Under the pieces are notes generated by a model. It had not been told where the DNA came from and searched no databases. It saw only the letters and a program-made list of their open reading frames with translations. This document shows positions 33,990-44,590 of a DNA stretch of 64,000 nt, in pieces. Location: NCBI GenBank assembly GCA_022376925.1, contig JAIOJX010000025.1, positions 183,209,801 to 183,273,800 of the forward strand. The letters are read 5' to 3'. The stretch is from Tragulus kanchil (Eukaryota; Chordata; Mammalia; Artiodactyla; Tragulidae). Position numbers and translations under genes: made by a program. Each line of letters begins with the position of its first letter. The first letter of the stretch is position 1.

Positions 33990-34202
33990 TAGAATTGTGT
34001 CAGTCCCTCAGTCATGTTCGACTCTGCAACCCCATGGACTGTAGCCCGCCAGGCTCGTCTGTCCATGGGATTCTCCAGGCAACGGTGCTGGAAGGGTTGC
34101 CATTCCCTCCTCTGAGGCACCTTCCTGACCCGGGGATGGAACCCCGGTCTCCCACATTGCAGGCAGCTTCTTTACCGTAAATCTCAGCCATCAGGGAAGC
34201 CC
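33990..34202 (-). mobile_element. Bov-tA SINE
   Basis: TCAGTCATGTTCGACTCTGC, CCATGGACTGTAGCCCGCC, CATTGCAGGCAGCTTCTTTA, CATCAGGGAAGCCC. Well preserved. Confidence 0.92.
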
Positions 34203-34734
34203 TTAAGTCATATTAATATATTGCCTTTCTGGAGATTTTTTAAAAGTTGACTTTTTATTGTTATATGATATCAAAAACCATATTCTTGTGACTACGGGTC
34301 TGTGTCTTTTTAAGGAGAGAGAGCCACTCTCCCTTTTGATTCCTAGAAACATCAGCCTTTTGTTTGTTCCTCTGAGTGACCACAAAAGAACCCCCGTCCC
34401 CCCTCACCGGGGTGACTTTGTCAGTCACTAAGTAACGCCTGTTGCTCTGGATCACCCTTCTTTTAGGAGGGAAAATGTAGATTTCCTTAGATTCTTCCTC
34501 CTGCCTGAAGACCTCTGTATAGAAATACTGCTTCCTGGGGAGGGATAATTCCAGAGGGAAAAGTGCATGTGTGAAATAAATTCCAGGAAAAAAGTTCTTT
34601 TAAACTCACAACAGCCTGGTCTGTGTTCCCTTCTTTGCTTCTTTACTGAGAAAAGTTCTCCTGTGACTGAGAGCAGGAGGGTGTGGGGAATTGGGGGTAA
34701 CAGGGTCTGAGGTCAACACTAGCTACTCTAGGGA

Positions 34735-34903
34735 TTTCCCTGATGGTGGTTCCGTGGCTAAAACTCCATGTACCCAATACAGGAGGCTGAGGTTCAATCC
34801 CTTGTCAAGAAACTAGATCCCACACGTCACGGCTTAAAAAAACAGTCCCCCACGCCACAGCTAAGACCTGGTGCAGCCAAAAAGAAAGAAAGAAAAAAAA
34901 CCC
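34735..34903 (+). mobile_element. CHR-1-like SINE
   Basis: GGGATTTCCCTGATGGTGG head, AAACTAGATCCCACACGTC, CTAAGACCTGGTGCAGCC, A/G-rich tail. Confidence 0.82.
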
Positions 34904-35562
34904 CACAGCACTAGCCCCTCTTACTGTTTTATGTGGTTACAAATCACAGCAGTTTACAAAGAGTTCTCTTGGAGGATGGATTACTGTTCCGAATGTCCCC
35001 ATAACCATCCAAAAGGGAGCGTCAACGAAGGTTCCTCCTCCTTTGACAGGCAGTCAAAGCGAGACGCTGATGTGACCAGCGGTGGCCAGGGCTGCAGCGG
35101 GATTCGACTCCGGGTCCTCTGCTCTCTGTCCTTGGCTGCCCCTGGTTTCTGAAGCCCCCATTCCACTGAGTAGCTCACAGCACAGGGCACAGCAGTTACC
35201 TATTTTAGGGGGGAACCCCAAGGGTAAGAAAGTGAGTCCAACTGTTGAGGGAGGACTCTTCCTTTAGTTTACATCAGGGCTAGGGTACAGGTGAGACTGG
35301 GCCTTGGATCCAGGTGACATGGCATTCTGGTGACCGCGGAGGTGGGCTGTGAATGTGACTTGGCGAGGACCTCTCCACGAGGGCGATGGTCCCCAGGAGT
35401 CACCCCCGAGCCTGGCCCTTGTTGGGCTCCAGTCCTGGGATGTCTCATCTGCCTACTTTATGCCACAAAAGAGGAAAGAGTGGTCACTCCCTGGTGGGCC
35501 TAGAGGATGTTTTTAAGCAACAAACCCTGTCCTGCCTTCTACCAGCATCAAGGAAGCATTAA
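34904..35562. other. Anonymous LDB2 intron
   Basis: No exon or recognised repeat. Confidence 0.45.
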
Positions 35563-35575
35563 AAATAAAGATGTG

Positions 35576-35846
35576 GGGCCTCCCTGGTGGTCCAGTGGTA
35601 AAGAGTCCGCCTTGCAGTGCAAGGGGCACCGGTTCAATCCCTGGCCTGGGAAGATCCCATGGGCCACAGAACAGCTGGACCGGTGTGTCTGATTATGAGC
35701 CGGTGCTCTGGAGAGCATGCGCCCAGAGCCGGTGCTCTGCGACAACAGAGGCCACTGCACTGGGAGGCCCACACAAGCCAAAGAATAAAGATGGATGAAA
35801 ACAAATAAATAAACAACCAATAAGAGAGGCCAAAATTAAAATAAAT
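35576..35846 (+). mobile_element. CHR-type SINE with perfect 13-bp target-site duplication
   Basis: AAATAAAGATGTG at 35563-35575 and 35847-35859 flank a plus-strand CHR element. Confidence 0.9.
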
Positions 35847-35889
35847 AAATAAAGATGTGAGTGGATAAAGAACATGTGGTACATACTTA

Positions 35890-36165
35890 GGGCTTCCCTG
35901 GTGGTCCAGTGGGTAAAGAGTCTGCCTTGCAGTGCAAGGGGCACCAGTTTGATCCCTGGCCTGGAAGAATCCCACATGCTGCAGAGCAGCTGGACCAGTG
36001 TGTCCAGCTAGGGGCCAGCGCTCTGGAGAGTATGCGCCCAGAGCTGGTGCTCTGCAGTGAGAGAGGCCACTGCAGTGGGAGGCCCACATGGGCCAAGGAA
36101 TACAGATGGATGGAAATAAATGGGTAAAAAATCAACAAAAGAGGCCACAATTAAAAAAAAATAGG
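35890..36165 (+). mobile_element. CHR-type SINE inserted in L1, 15-bp target-site duplication
   Basis: TGTGGTACATACTTA (35875-35889) and TGTGGTACATATTTA (36166-36180) flank it. The duplicated sequence is itself L1 3' UTR. Confidence 0.9.
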
Positions 36166-36752
36166 TGTGGTACATATTTACAAAATGGAATATTGCTCAG
36201 TCATTATAAGGAATGAAGTAACGCCATTAACAGCACTGTGGAGGAACCTAGAGATCATCATACTGCGTGAAGTAAGTCAGAAATACAAACATCATTTATT
36301 ACTTATATGTGGAATCAAGAAGAATGAAACAACTTATTTACAAAACAGAAACACTAAGAGATAAACTTATATTACTGGGGAAGTGGGTGCGAGCGGTTAG
36401 GGAGTTTTGGCTAGACATGTACACATTGTTGTATTTAGAATGGATAACCAATACTGTACAGCACAGGGCACTCTGCTCAATGCTATATAACGACCTAATT
36501 AGAAAGAGAATTCAAAAAAGAATACATACATGTCTATGGAAAGCTGAATCACTTTGCTCTACAGCTGAAACTAACACATTTTTAATTGACTGTACTCTGA
36601 AATAAAATAAAAATATAAGAATATGAAAAAGTATATATACATGTGTATGTATAATTTATAGGGATAAATCAGGAGTTTGGGATTAGCAGATACAAACAAA
36701 ACACATAAACAACAAGGCGCTATGGTATAGCACAAGGAACTGTAAAAGAAGA
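36166..36752 (+). mobile_element. L1 3' end
   Basis: AAATGGAATATTGCTCAGTC, ACCTAGAGATCATCATAC, AGAATGGATAACCAATACTG, GAATCACTTTGCTCTACAGC follow the artiodactyl L1 3' UTR. Non-coding. Confidence 0.85.
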
Positions 36753-36754
36753 GT

Positions 36755-37010
36755 GAGCACCGAAAAATTGATGCTTTCAAACTATGGTGCTGGAGAAGAC
36801 TCTTGGGAGTCCCTGCAACAGCTAGGAGGCCAAACCAGTCAGTCTTAAAGGAAGTCAACCCTGAATATTCACTGGAAGGACTGATGCTGTAGCTGAAGCT
36901 TCAGTATTTTAGCCACCAGATGCGAAAAGGCAAGTCACTGGGAAAGACCCTGATGCTGGGAAAGAGGGAGGGTGGCAGGAGAAGAGTGACAAAGGATGAG
37001 ATGGTTGGAT
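36755..37010 (+). mobile_element. BovB 3' fragment cut by the duplication join
   Basis: GTGCTGGAGAAGACTCTTGG ... GAGATGGTTGGAT, then the join. The complete version is 37863-38245. Confidence 0.88.
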
Positions 37011-37272
37011 GGTCCAGTGGGTAAAGAGTCTGCCTTGCAGTGCAAGGGGCACCAGTTTGATCCCTGGCCTGGAAGAATCCCACATGCTGCAGAGCAGCTG
37101 GACCAGTGTGTCCAGCTAGGGGCCAGCGCTCTGGAGAGTATGCGCCCAGAGCTGGTGCTCTGCAGTGAGAGAGGCCACTGCAGTGGGAGGCCCACATGGG
37201 CCAAGGAATACAGATGGATGGAAATAAATGGGTAAAAAATCAACAAAAGAGGCCACAATTAAAAAAAAATAG
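37011..37272 (+). mobile_element. CHR-type SINE, duplicate lacking its head
   Basis: Repeats 35903-36165; the first 13 bases and the left target site are missing. Confidence 0.88.
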
Positions 37273-37862
37273 GTGTGGTACATATTTACAAAATGGAATA
37301 TTGCTCAGTCATTATAAGGAATGAAGTAACGCCATTAACAGCACTGTGGAGGAACCTAGAGATCATCATACTGCGTGAAGTAAGTCAGAAATACAAACAT
37401 CATTTATTACTTATATGTGGAATCAAGAAGAATGAAACAACTTATTTACAAAACAGAAACACTAAGAGATAAACTTATATTACTGGGGAAGTGGGTGCGA
37501 GCGGTTAGGGAGTTTTGGCTAGACATGTACACATTGTTGTATTTAGAATGGATAACCAATACTGTACAGCACAGGGCACTCTGCTCAATGCTATATAACG
37601 ACCTAATTAGAAAGAGAATTCAAAAAAGAATACATACATGTCTATGGAAAGCTGAATCACTTTGCTCTACAGCTGAAACTAACACATTTTTAATTGACTG
37701 TACTCTGAAATAAAATAAAAATATAAGAATATGAAAAAGTATATATACATGTGTATGTATAATTTATAGGGATAAATCAGGAGTTTGGGATTAGCAGATA
37801 CAAACAAAACACATAAACAACAAGGCGCTATGGTATAGCACAAGGAACTGTAAAAGAAGAGT
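37273..37862 (+). mobile_element. L1 3' end, duplicate of 36166-36752
   Basis: Second copy in duplication 10, essentially identical. Confidence 0.85.
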
Positions 37863-38245
37863 GAGCACCGAAAAATTGATGCTTTCAAACTATGGTGCTG
37901 GAGAAGACTCTTGGGAGTCCCTGCAACAGCTAGGAGGCCAAACCAGTCAGTCTTAAAGGAAGTCAACCCTGAATATTCACTGGAAGGACTGATGCTGTAG
38001 CTGAAGCTTCAGTATTTTAGCCACCAGATGCGAAAAGGCAAGTCACTGGGAAAGACCCTGATGCTGGGAAAGAGGGAGGGTGGCAGGAGAAGAGAGTGAC
38101 AAAGGATGAGATGGTTGGATGGCATCACCAGCTCAACATGAGTCTGAGCAAGCTCCAGGAGACCGTGAGGGATAGGGGAGCCTGGTGCTCTCTGCGACAG
38201 TCCATGGGTCGCAAACAGTCAGACACAGCTTAGCGACCGAAAAAC
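37863..38245 (+). mobile_element. BovB LINE 3' end inside L1
   Basis: BovB 3' end running to CAGACACAGCTTAGCGACC. It interrupts the L1 3' UTR, which resumes at about 38250. Confidence 0.87.
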
Positions 38246-38249
38246 AATC

Positions 38250-38370
38250 ATAAACCATCATGGAAAGAAATCTGAAAAAGAATATATAACGGGATCACTT
38301 TGCTGTATACGAGAACCTAACACAACATTGAAGACCAATTATATTCCACTTACAAAATAAAAGAATAAAG
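38250..38370 (+). mobile_element. L1 3' tip, continuing after BovB
   Basis: TAAACCATCATGGAAAGAAA, GATCACTTTGCTGTATACG, AACCTAACACAACATTGAAG. Confidence 0.78.
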
Positions 38371-40865
38371 ACTAACTTTGTGAGTTGGGCTGTTGAGCAT
38401 TACGTGTGACTTGAGACATGCAGACTCCCTGCTCTGTGCCCAGAGCCTTCAGATCCTGCTACGCTGACTGCTTCCCTTTTCTGTCCACTGGAAGGAAGCC
38501 AGAAAAGTCTGAGAAACAAAAACTATCACAATAGCAAGGATTCCGCGGGAGATGAGGCGTGCTCTCCTGAAGCATCATTCCCTGCTGCCTTTCCCCTTTC
38601 CCTTCCCACTGTTCTCATCCAGGTTCACTGATCCAGGTGTTTCTGCACCCCATTTGTGGAGCACCTGCTACGTGCACATCCGTCATCAGAAGAGGATTCC
38701 CTAGTCAGTCAGCTCAAACCAGCTGTGTGAGCTGGAACACAAAGCCTCCTCGAAGCTGCCGTTTCCTCACCTGGGAAATACCAGTTTGTGAGACTCACTC
38801 ACTAATTCATTTATTCCTTCACTCACTAAAGGTTTACTGAGCTCCTTACTCTGTTTACTAAGCACCTACTCTGTGCTAGGTAGTATTATTAAGCACTTCA
38901 GGGTGTAATTTTCCTTTGACCATCAAGACAACCAGAGGCAGTCCTTTTTGTTATGCTGATGTTAAAGATGATGAAATAGAGGGAAATACAATTGAAATAA
39001 CTCTTTCACAGTCACATCACCAGTAAGTGGTTGAACTGGACTAGGAATTCACACTCAGTCATCCTGTGCCAGTCCTGGTAAATAAAGCATTTAACACTCA
39101 GTCCCTGATCTGAAGATGCCCACAGCTTGGTAGGCGTGAAAACGGTTGGGATATGTACTCACAGGTTTGCAACAGAGCTATGACATACGGAGGGGCCCCC
39201 TGCTGTCTTAGAACTGGAGGTCAAGGAAACCTTAACAAATGGGAGATTTCAGGTGAAACCTTGAAGGACATGTGTATTTTCTTGATGAAGGAAGGGAGAG
39301 AAGGTGGGGGAAGGCATTCAGGCAAAGGAAGAAAGGGGTACAAAGGCACAGGAAAGATCAGACACATTTGGGAAATTATCAGGAGTTCAGCAAGGTTGGA
39401 ACCGAGGATATTTACAAGAAAGAGGAGGGAAACGAAGCTCAAACGATAAGCAGGAGCTTTCATTTTCCCTGGTCACATACACAGGCCAGAGCAGTCTCGG
39501 CCCTCATCCATGCTGGTAACCATGGTGATGATAGTGATGATGGTAATAGATTGCATTTGCACAACACCCAGCGGTTTATGAAACACGATCACATACATTA
39601 GAGTACATCATTTGATCCCATGGAGAAGGTAGCACAGGGAGGATTTTTATTCCCTTTACACAAAAATAGTTTAACTTCCAATTGCTTCCAGGGGTTTGTG
39701 CCAGATGTACTCAGCCACCCCCAAAGGCAGTGTTTTTAGTCTGTCTGTTTTGCATTTGGAGTCCAGGAGTCTACTGTTATTTCTGTTATCTGGTAAGAAA
39801 GAAAACAGTCACACCCACTAAACGTTGCCCTTAACTCTGGCAGAGTTGGTTTTAGCCAAATAACAGTAACCACGTGCTCCCCTGAATCTCCCAATTCACC
39901 ACACTTGTAGATGAGCCAAAGTCACATGACTAGCTCTGACCAACGGGCTGGGACTAGAAGTGTTGTGTCATTTCCGGTTAAGGTAGTTCCTTCTTTTCTC
40001 GCAATTGCTTGCCCCCCGACACAAGGGAACATCTTGCGTTCTAGATGCTAGGGCTTCCAGATGGCAGAGGGTGGCCAGCTCAAGCTGGATTTTTAAAGCA
40101 TGAAACAAGTCTTTATTGGGTCAGGTCAACTGCAATTTGGGGTCTTATCTTTACTCTGTCATAGCCTAACCTGTCCTACCTAAAACAATTTTCAGAATGT
40201 TGGCATTGATTCCTTACTTTCTGTTGGTCTTTATCTCCGGTTGGCACATGCCTTCTGGAGAACAGAGACAAACAGAAGTATTCCAGAAAACATGCTGTGG
40301 CTAATCTCATATTAAGATGGGCTGAGATCACTTCTCTTTCTTGCTCAAAAGTCCTCTAAGATTTTCCACTGCTCCAGCAGATGTCTGAATTGCTGAGCCT
40401 GGCAGGTCAGGTATTTTGTAATCTATTCATCTTTGTGTTTTATTTCCCATCAGCATTTCCTCCTCAATTTACTCTCCAGTCTCAGTGCACCACGTAGAGA
40501 GTCCCGGCATATGTCCTTCAAGAATAGTTTACAGCCTGCCTCCCTCCTACTGGAGTGTAAGTTCCTGGAAAGCAGAGCTGTGTGATCACTTGGGAAGAGA
40601 AAGTATTCCTATGAAAAGCCTGGCACAAAAGGAATGTACATGGGACTGAATGCCATTGAACACTGGATCTGTGAGAAAGGACTGCTTTGATTGGCAGACT
40701 TTTAGACTCCCAGGGCAGTTTAGCTGATTTTTAAAATGATGCCATTTAGGTACTGATGAAACCATTCGTAGGGTAGATAGGGAGATGCTGGCCCAGAGGA
40801 CAGACTTATGTATGGACACAGTGGCAGCTAGGGAAGGAGAAGGTGGGGTAAATGGAAAGAGTAGC
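38371..40865. other. Anonymous LDB2 intron
   Basis: The longest stretch free of duplication joins. CACCTACTCTGTGCTAGGTA (near 38866) is typical of an ancient mammalian repeat. No exon seen. Confidence 0.4.
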
Positions 40866-40867
40866 AT

Positions 40868-41100
40868 TGAAATATACAAAATATACAGCAAATAAGTACG
40901 CAAAATAGATAGCTAATGGGAAGTTGCTGTGTAACACAGGGAACTCTGTCTGGGGCTCTGTGACAACCTAGAGGGGTAGGATGGGGTAGGAGGCCAATGG
41001 GAGGTTCAAGAGCGGGGGGAACATGTGCATATCTATGGCTGATCCATGCTAATGTATGGTAGAAACCAACACAGCATTAGAAAGCAATCACCCTCTAGTT
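40868..41100 (+). mobile_element. L1 3' UTR fragment
   Basis: TGTGTAACACAGGGAACTCT, GGTTCAAGAGCGGGGGGAAC, TAATGTATGGTAGAAACCAA, CAGCATTAGAAAGCAATCAC. Confidence 0.8.
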
Positions 41101-41595
41101 GTGTAGGTGTGTGCTGGCTGCTTTAATAGGGGCTCAAGGACTTCTCTAATGAGATAATTGCAGAAAAGACAGGAAAGAAGAATGCTCCATCAACACCCAG
41201 GGGAAAAGTAGCCAAGGAAGTGGGGACTGTGAATGGTCAAAGACCATGCTTGGCACTCAAAGTTGGTGACTGAAGGATGGAGAAGGAGATGGGTACAGTT
41301 GGATGGAATCTGGACCATATAGAGCTTCATGGACCAAGTTAAGGACTTTGGATTTCATTCCGAGATGGGGAAACATTGGAGAGCTTTGAGCCGAGGTGCT
41401 GCAACATTATTCATTTTAAGCTTATAGTGATACATCTCGCTGCTGGGGAGACAATAGACTCTTTTCTATCTGTTTTCTATTCAGAAACAAGGAAAGCAAT
41501 TGGTTTGGCTGCAGGAGAGGTAAAGAGCCATCAGATTCAAAACATAGTTTAAAGATGGACCAGCAGGATTTCCCAGTGGGATGGAGGAGATCTGT

Positions 41596-41649
41596 GGGGT
41601 TAAAATGGCTGCAGAAAGGGGGAGAGCCTTTTTAAGACTCCCTGAAAAC
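41596..41649. other. Orphan spacer at duplication join
   Basis: 54 bp that match neither the continuation of copy 1 (seen at 42707 and 43827) nor the lead-in of copy 2. Confidence 0.7.
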
Positions 41650-41978
41650 CCTCCCTCCTACTGGAGTGTAAGTTCCTGGAAGGCAGAGCTGTGTGATCAC
41701 TTGGGAAGAGAAAGTATTCCTATGAAAAGCCTGGCACAAAAGGAATGTACATGGGACTGAATGCCATTGAACACTGGATCTGTGAGAAAGGACTGCTTTG
41801 ATTGGCAGACTTTTAGACTCCCAGGGCAGTTTAGCTGATTTTTAAAATGATGCCATTTAGGTACTGATGAAACCATTCGTAGGGTAGATAGGGAGATGCT
41901 GGCCCAGAGGACAGACTTATGTATGGACACAGTGGCAGCTAGGGAAGGAGAAGGTGGGGTAAATGGAAAGAGTAGCAT

Positions 41979-42211
41979 TGAAACATACAAAATATACAGC
42001 AAATAAGTACGCAAAATAGATAGCTAATGGGAAGTTGCTGTGTAACACAGGGAACTCTGTCTGGGGCTCTGTGACAACCTAGAGGGGTAGGATGGGGTAG
42101 GAGGCCAATGGGAGGTTCAAGAGCGGGGGGAACATGTGCATATCTATGGCTGATCCATGCTAATGTATGGTAGAAACCAACACAGCATTAGAAAGCAATC
42201 ACCCTCTAGTT
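41979..42211 (+). mobile_element. L1 3' UTR fragment, duplicate of 40868-41100
   Basis: Same element in duplication 11. Confidence 0.8.
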
Positions 42212-43132
42212 GTGTAGGTGTGTGCTGGCTGCTTTAATAGGGGCTCAAGGACTTCTCTAATGAGATAATTGCAGAAAAGACAGGAAAGAAGAATGCTCCA
42301 TCAACACCCAGGGGAAAAGTAGCCAAGGAAGTGGGGACTGTGAATGGTCAAAGACCATGCTTGGCACTCAAAGTTGGTGACTGAAGGATGGAGAAGGAGA
42401 TGGGTACAGTTGGATGGAATCTGGACCATATAGAGCTTCATGGACCAAGTTAAGGACTTTGGATTTCATTCCGAGATGGGGAAACATTGGAGAGCTTTGA
42501 GCCGAGGTGCTGCAACATTATTCATTTTAAGCTTATAGTGATACATCTCGCTGCTGGGGAGACAATAGACTCTTTTCTATCTGTTTTCTATTCAGAAACA
42601 AGGAAAGCAATTGGTTTGGCTGCAGGAGAGGTAAAGAGCCATCAGATTCAAAACATAGTTTAAAGATGGACCAGCAGGATTTCCCAGTGGGATGGAGGAG
42701 ATCTGTAAGAGAAAGAAGGAAGTTGGAAAAAAAGCCAATGGTACCCGTCTGAGGGTGCTTAGGAAAGACAACTGTGGGCAAGGGTGGGCGAATCAGTCCA
42801 ATTATGAGTGTGAAGAACTGGACATTTCTGATAGAGTTCCAAGTGGACGTGTTGAGCAGGCAGCTGAAGAGACGGGGATGGAATTGAAAGTAGAGTCGAG
42901 GCAGGAACTCGAGATTTACTTGTCAGCTTAGAGATTGTACTGACAGGCATGGGACTAGATGAGTTCCCCTAGGAAAAAAAAGGTATAAAAAAGAGACAAG
43001 AAGAAAACCATGCACTGATTCCTGGGGCAAGAGATTGAGAAAGGGCAGCCAGTGTGGGAGAAAGAGAGCCAAGAGAGCATAAATCAAGAGGCAAAAGGTT
43101 TCAAGAAGCATGAATTAAATCAAAGGAAGGGA

Positions 43133-43470
43133 TTGTTGTTATTGTTTTTCAGTTCTTAAGACATATCGGACTTTATGCAGCCCCATGGATGACAGCGGCC
43201 AGGGTTCCATGTCCTCCACTACCTCCCGGAGTTTGCTCAAGTTCATGTCCAGTGAATCAGTGATGCCATCCAACCATCTCGTCCTCGGTTGTCCTCTTCT
43301 CCTGCCCTCAATCTTTCCCAGCATCAGGGTTTTTTCCCAGTGAATGGGCTCTTTGCATCAGGTGGCAAAATACTGGAGCTTTAGCTTCAGCACTAGTCCT
43401 TCCAATGAATGCTCAGGGCTGATTTTCTTCAGGACGGACTGGTTTGGAAGGGATAGCCAGATTGTATTTC
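43133..43470 (-). mobile_element. BovB LINE 3' end
   Basis: Minus strand encodes MLGKIEGRRRGQPRTRWLDG and continues ITDSLDMNLSKLREVVEDME, the BovB ORF C-terminus, 5'-truncated. Confidence 0.9.
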
Positions 43471-44252
43471 TCCTCCCCTCAGATTCCTTTTTCCCAGGGA
43501 CTGAAGGATGGAGAAGGAGATGGGTACAGTTGGATGGAATCTGGACCATATAGAGCTTCATGGACCAAGTTAAGGACTTTGGATTTCATTCCGAGATGGG
43601 GAAACATTGGAGAGCTTTGAGCCGAGGTGCTGCAACATTATTCATTTTAAGCTTATAGTGATACATCTCGCTGCTGGGGAGACAATAGACTCTTTTCTAT
43701 CTGTTTTCTATTCAGAAACAAGGAAAGCAATTGGTTTGGCTGCAGGAGAGGTAAAGAGCCATCAGATTCAAAACATAGTTTAAAGATGGACCAGCAGGAT
43801 TTCCCAGTGGGATGGAGGAGATCTGTAAGAGAAAGAAGGAAGTTGGAAAAAAAGCCAATGGTACCCGTCTGAGGGTGCTTAGGAAAGACAACTGTGGGCA
43901 AGGGTGGGCGAATCAGTCCAATTATGAGTGTGAAGAACTGGACATTTCTGATAGAGTTCCAAGTGGACGTGTTGAGCAGGCAGCTGAAGAGACGGGGATG
44001 GAATTGAAAGTAGAGTCGAGGCAGGAACTCGAGATTTACTTGTCAGCTTAGAGATTGTACTGACAGGCATGGGACTAGATGATTTCCCCCTAGGAAAAAA
44101 AAGGTATAAAAAAGAGACAAGAAGAAAACCATGCACTGATTCCTGGGGCAAGAGATTGAGAAAGGGCAGCCAGTGTGGGAGAAAGAGAGCCAAGAGAGCA
44201 TAAATCAAGAGGCAAAAGGTTTCAAGAAGCATGAATTAAATCAAAGGAAGGG

Positions 44253-44590
44253 ATTGTTGTTATTGTTTTTCAGTTCTTAAGACATATCGGACTTTATGCA
44301 GCCCCATGGATGACAGCGGCCAGGGTTCCATGTCCTCCACTACCTCCCGGAGTTTGCTCAAGTTCATGTCCAGTGAATCAGTGATGCCATCCAACCATCT
44401 CGTCCTCGGTTGTCCTCTTCTCCTGCCCTCAATCTTTCCCAGCATCAGGGTTTTTTCCCAGTGAATGGGCTCTTTGCATCAGGTGGCAAAATACTGGAGC
44501 TTTAGCTTCAGCACTAGTCCTTCCAATGAATGCTCAGGGCTGATTTTCTTCAGGACGGACTGGTTTGGAAGGGATAGCCAGATTGTATTT
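44253..44590 (-). mobile_element. BovB LINE 3' end, duplicate of 43133-43470
   Basis: Same element in duplication 12. Its left end also appears a third time near 45628-45675. Confidence 0.9.

Larger units (their letters stand above)
35903..38122. repeat. Direct duplication 10, unit ~1108 bp
   Basis: Copy 1 is 35903-37010, copy 2 37011-38122. The join lies inside transposable elements: BovB sequence ending GATGGTTGGAT runs straight into the 5' part of a CHR SINE. Confidence 0.95.
40539..42706. repeat. Direct duplication 11, unit ~1.1 kb with orphan spacer
   Basis: Copy 1 is 40539-41595, copy 2 41650-42706, separated by 41596-41649, which matches neither flank. Substitutions such as ATAC versus ACAC are sparse. 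Confidence 0.94.

Noticed and set aside
36166..36752. Coding potential in the L1-derived region (98-codon frames)
   Set aside because: Sequence follows the non-coding L1 3' UTR; the frames are incidental.
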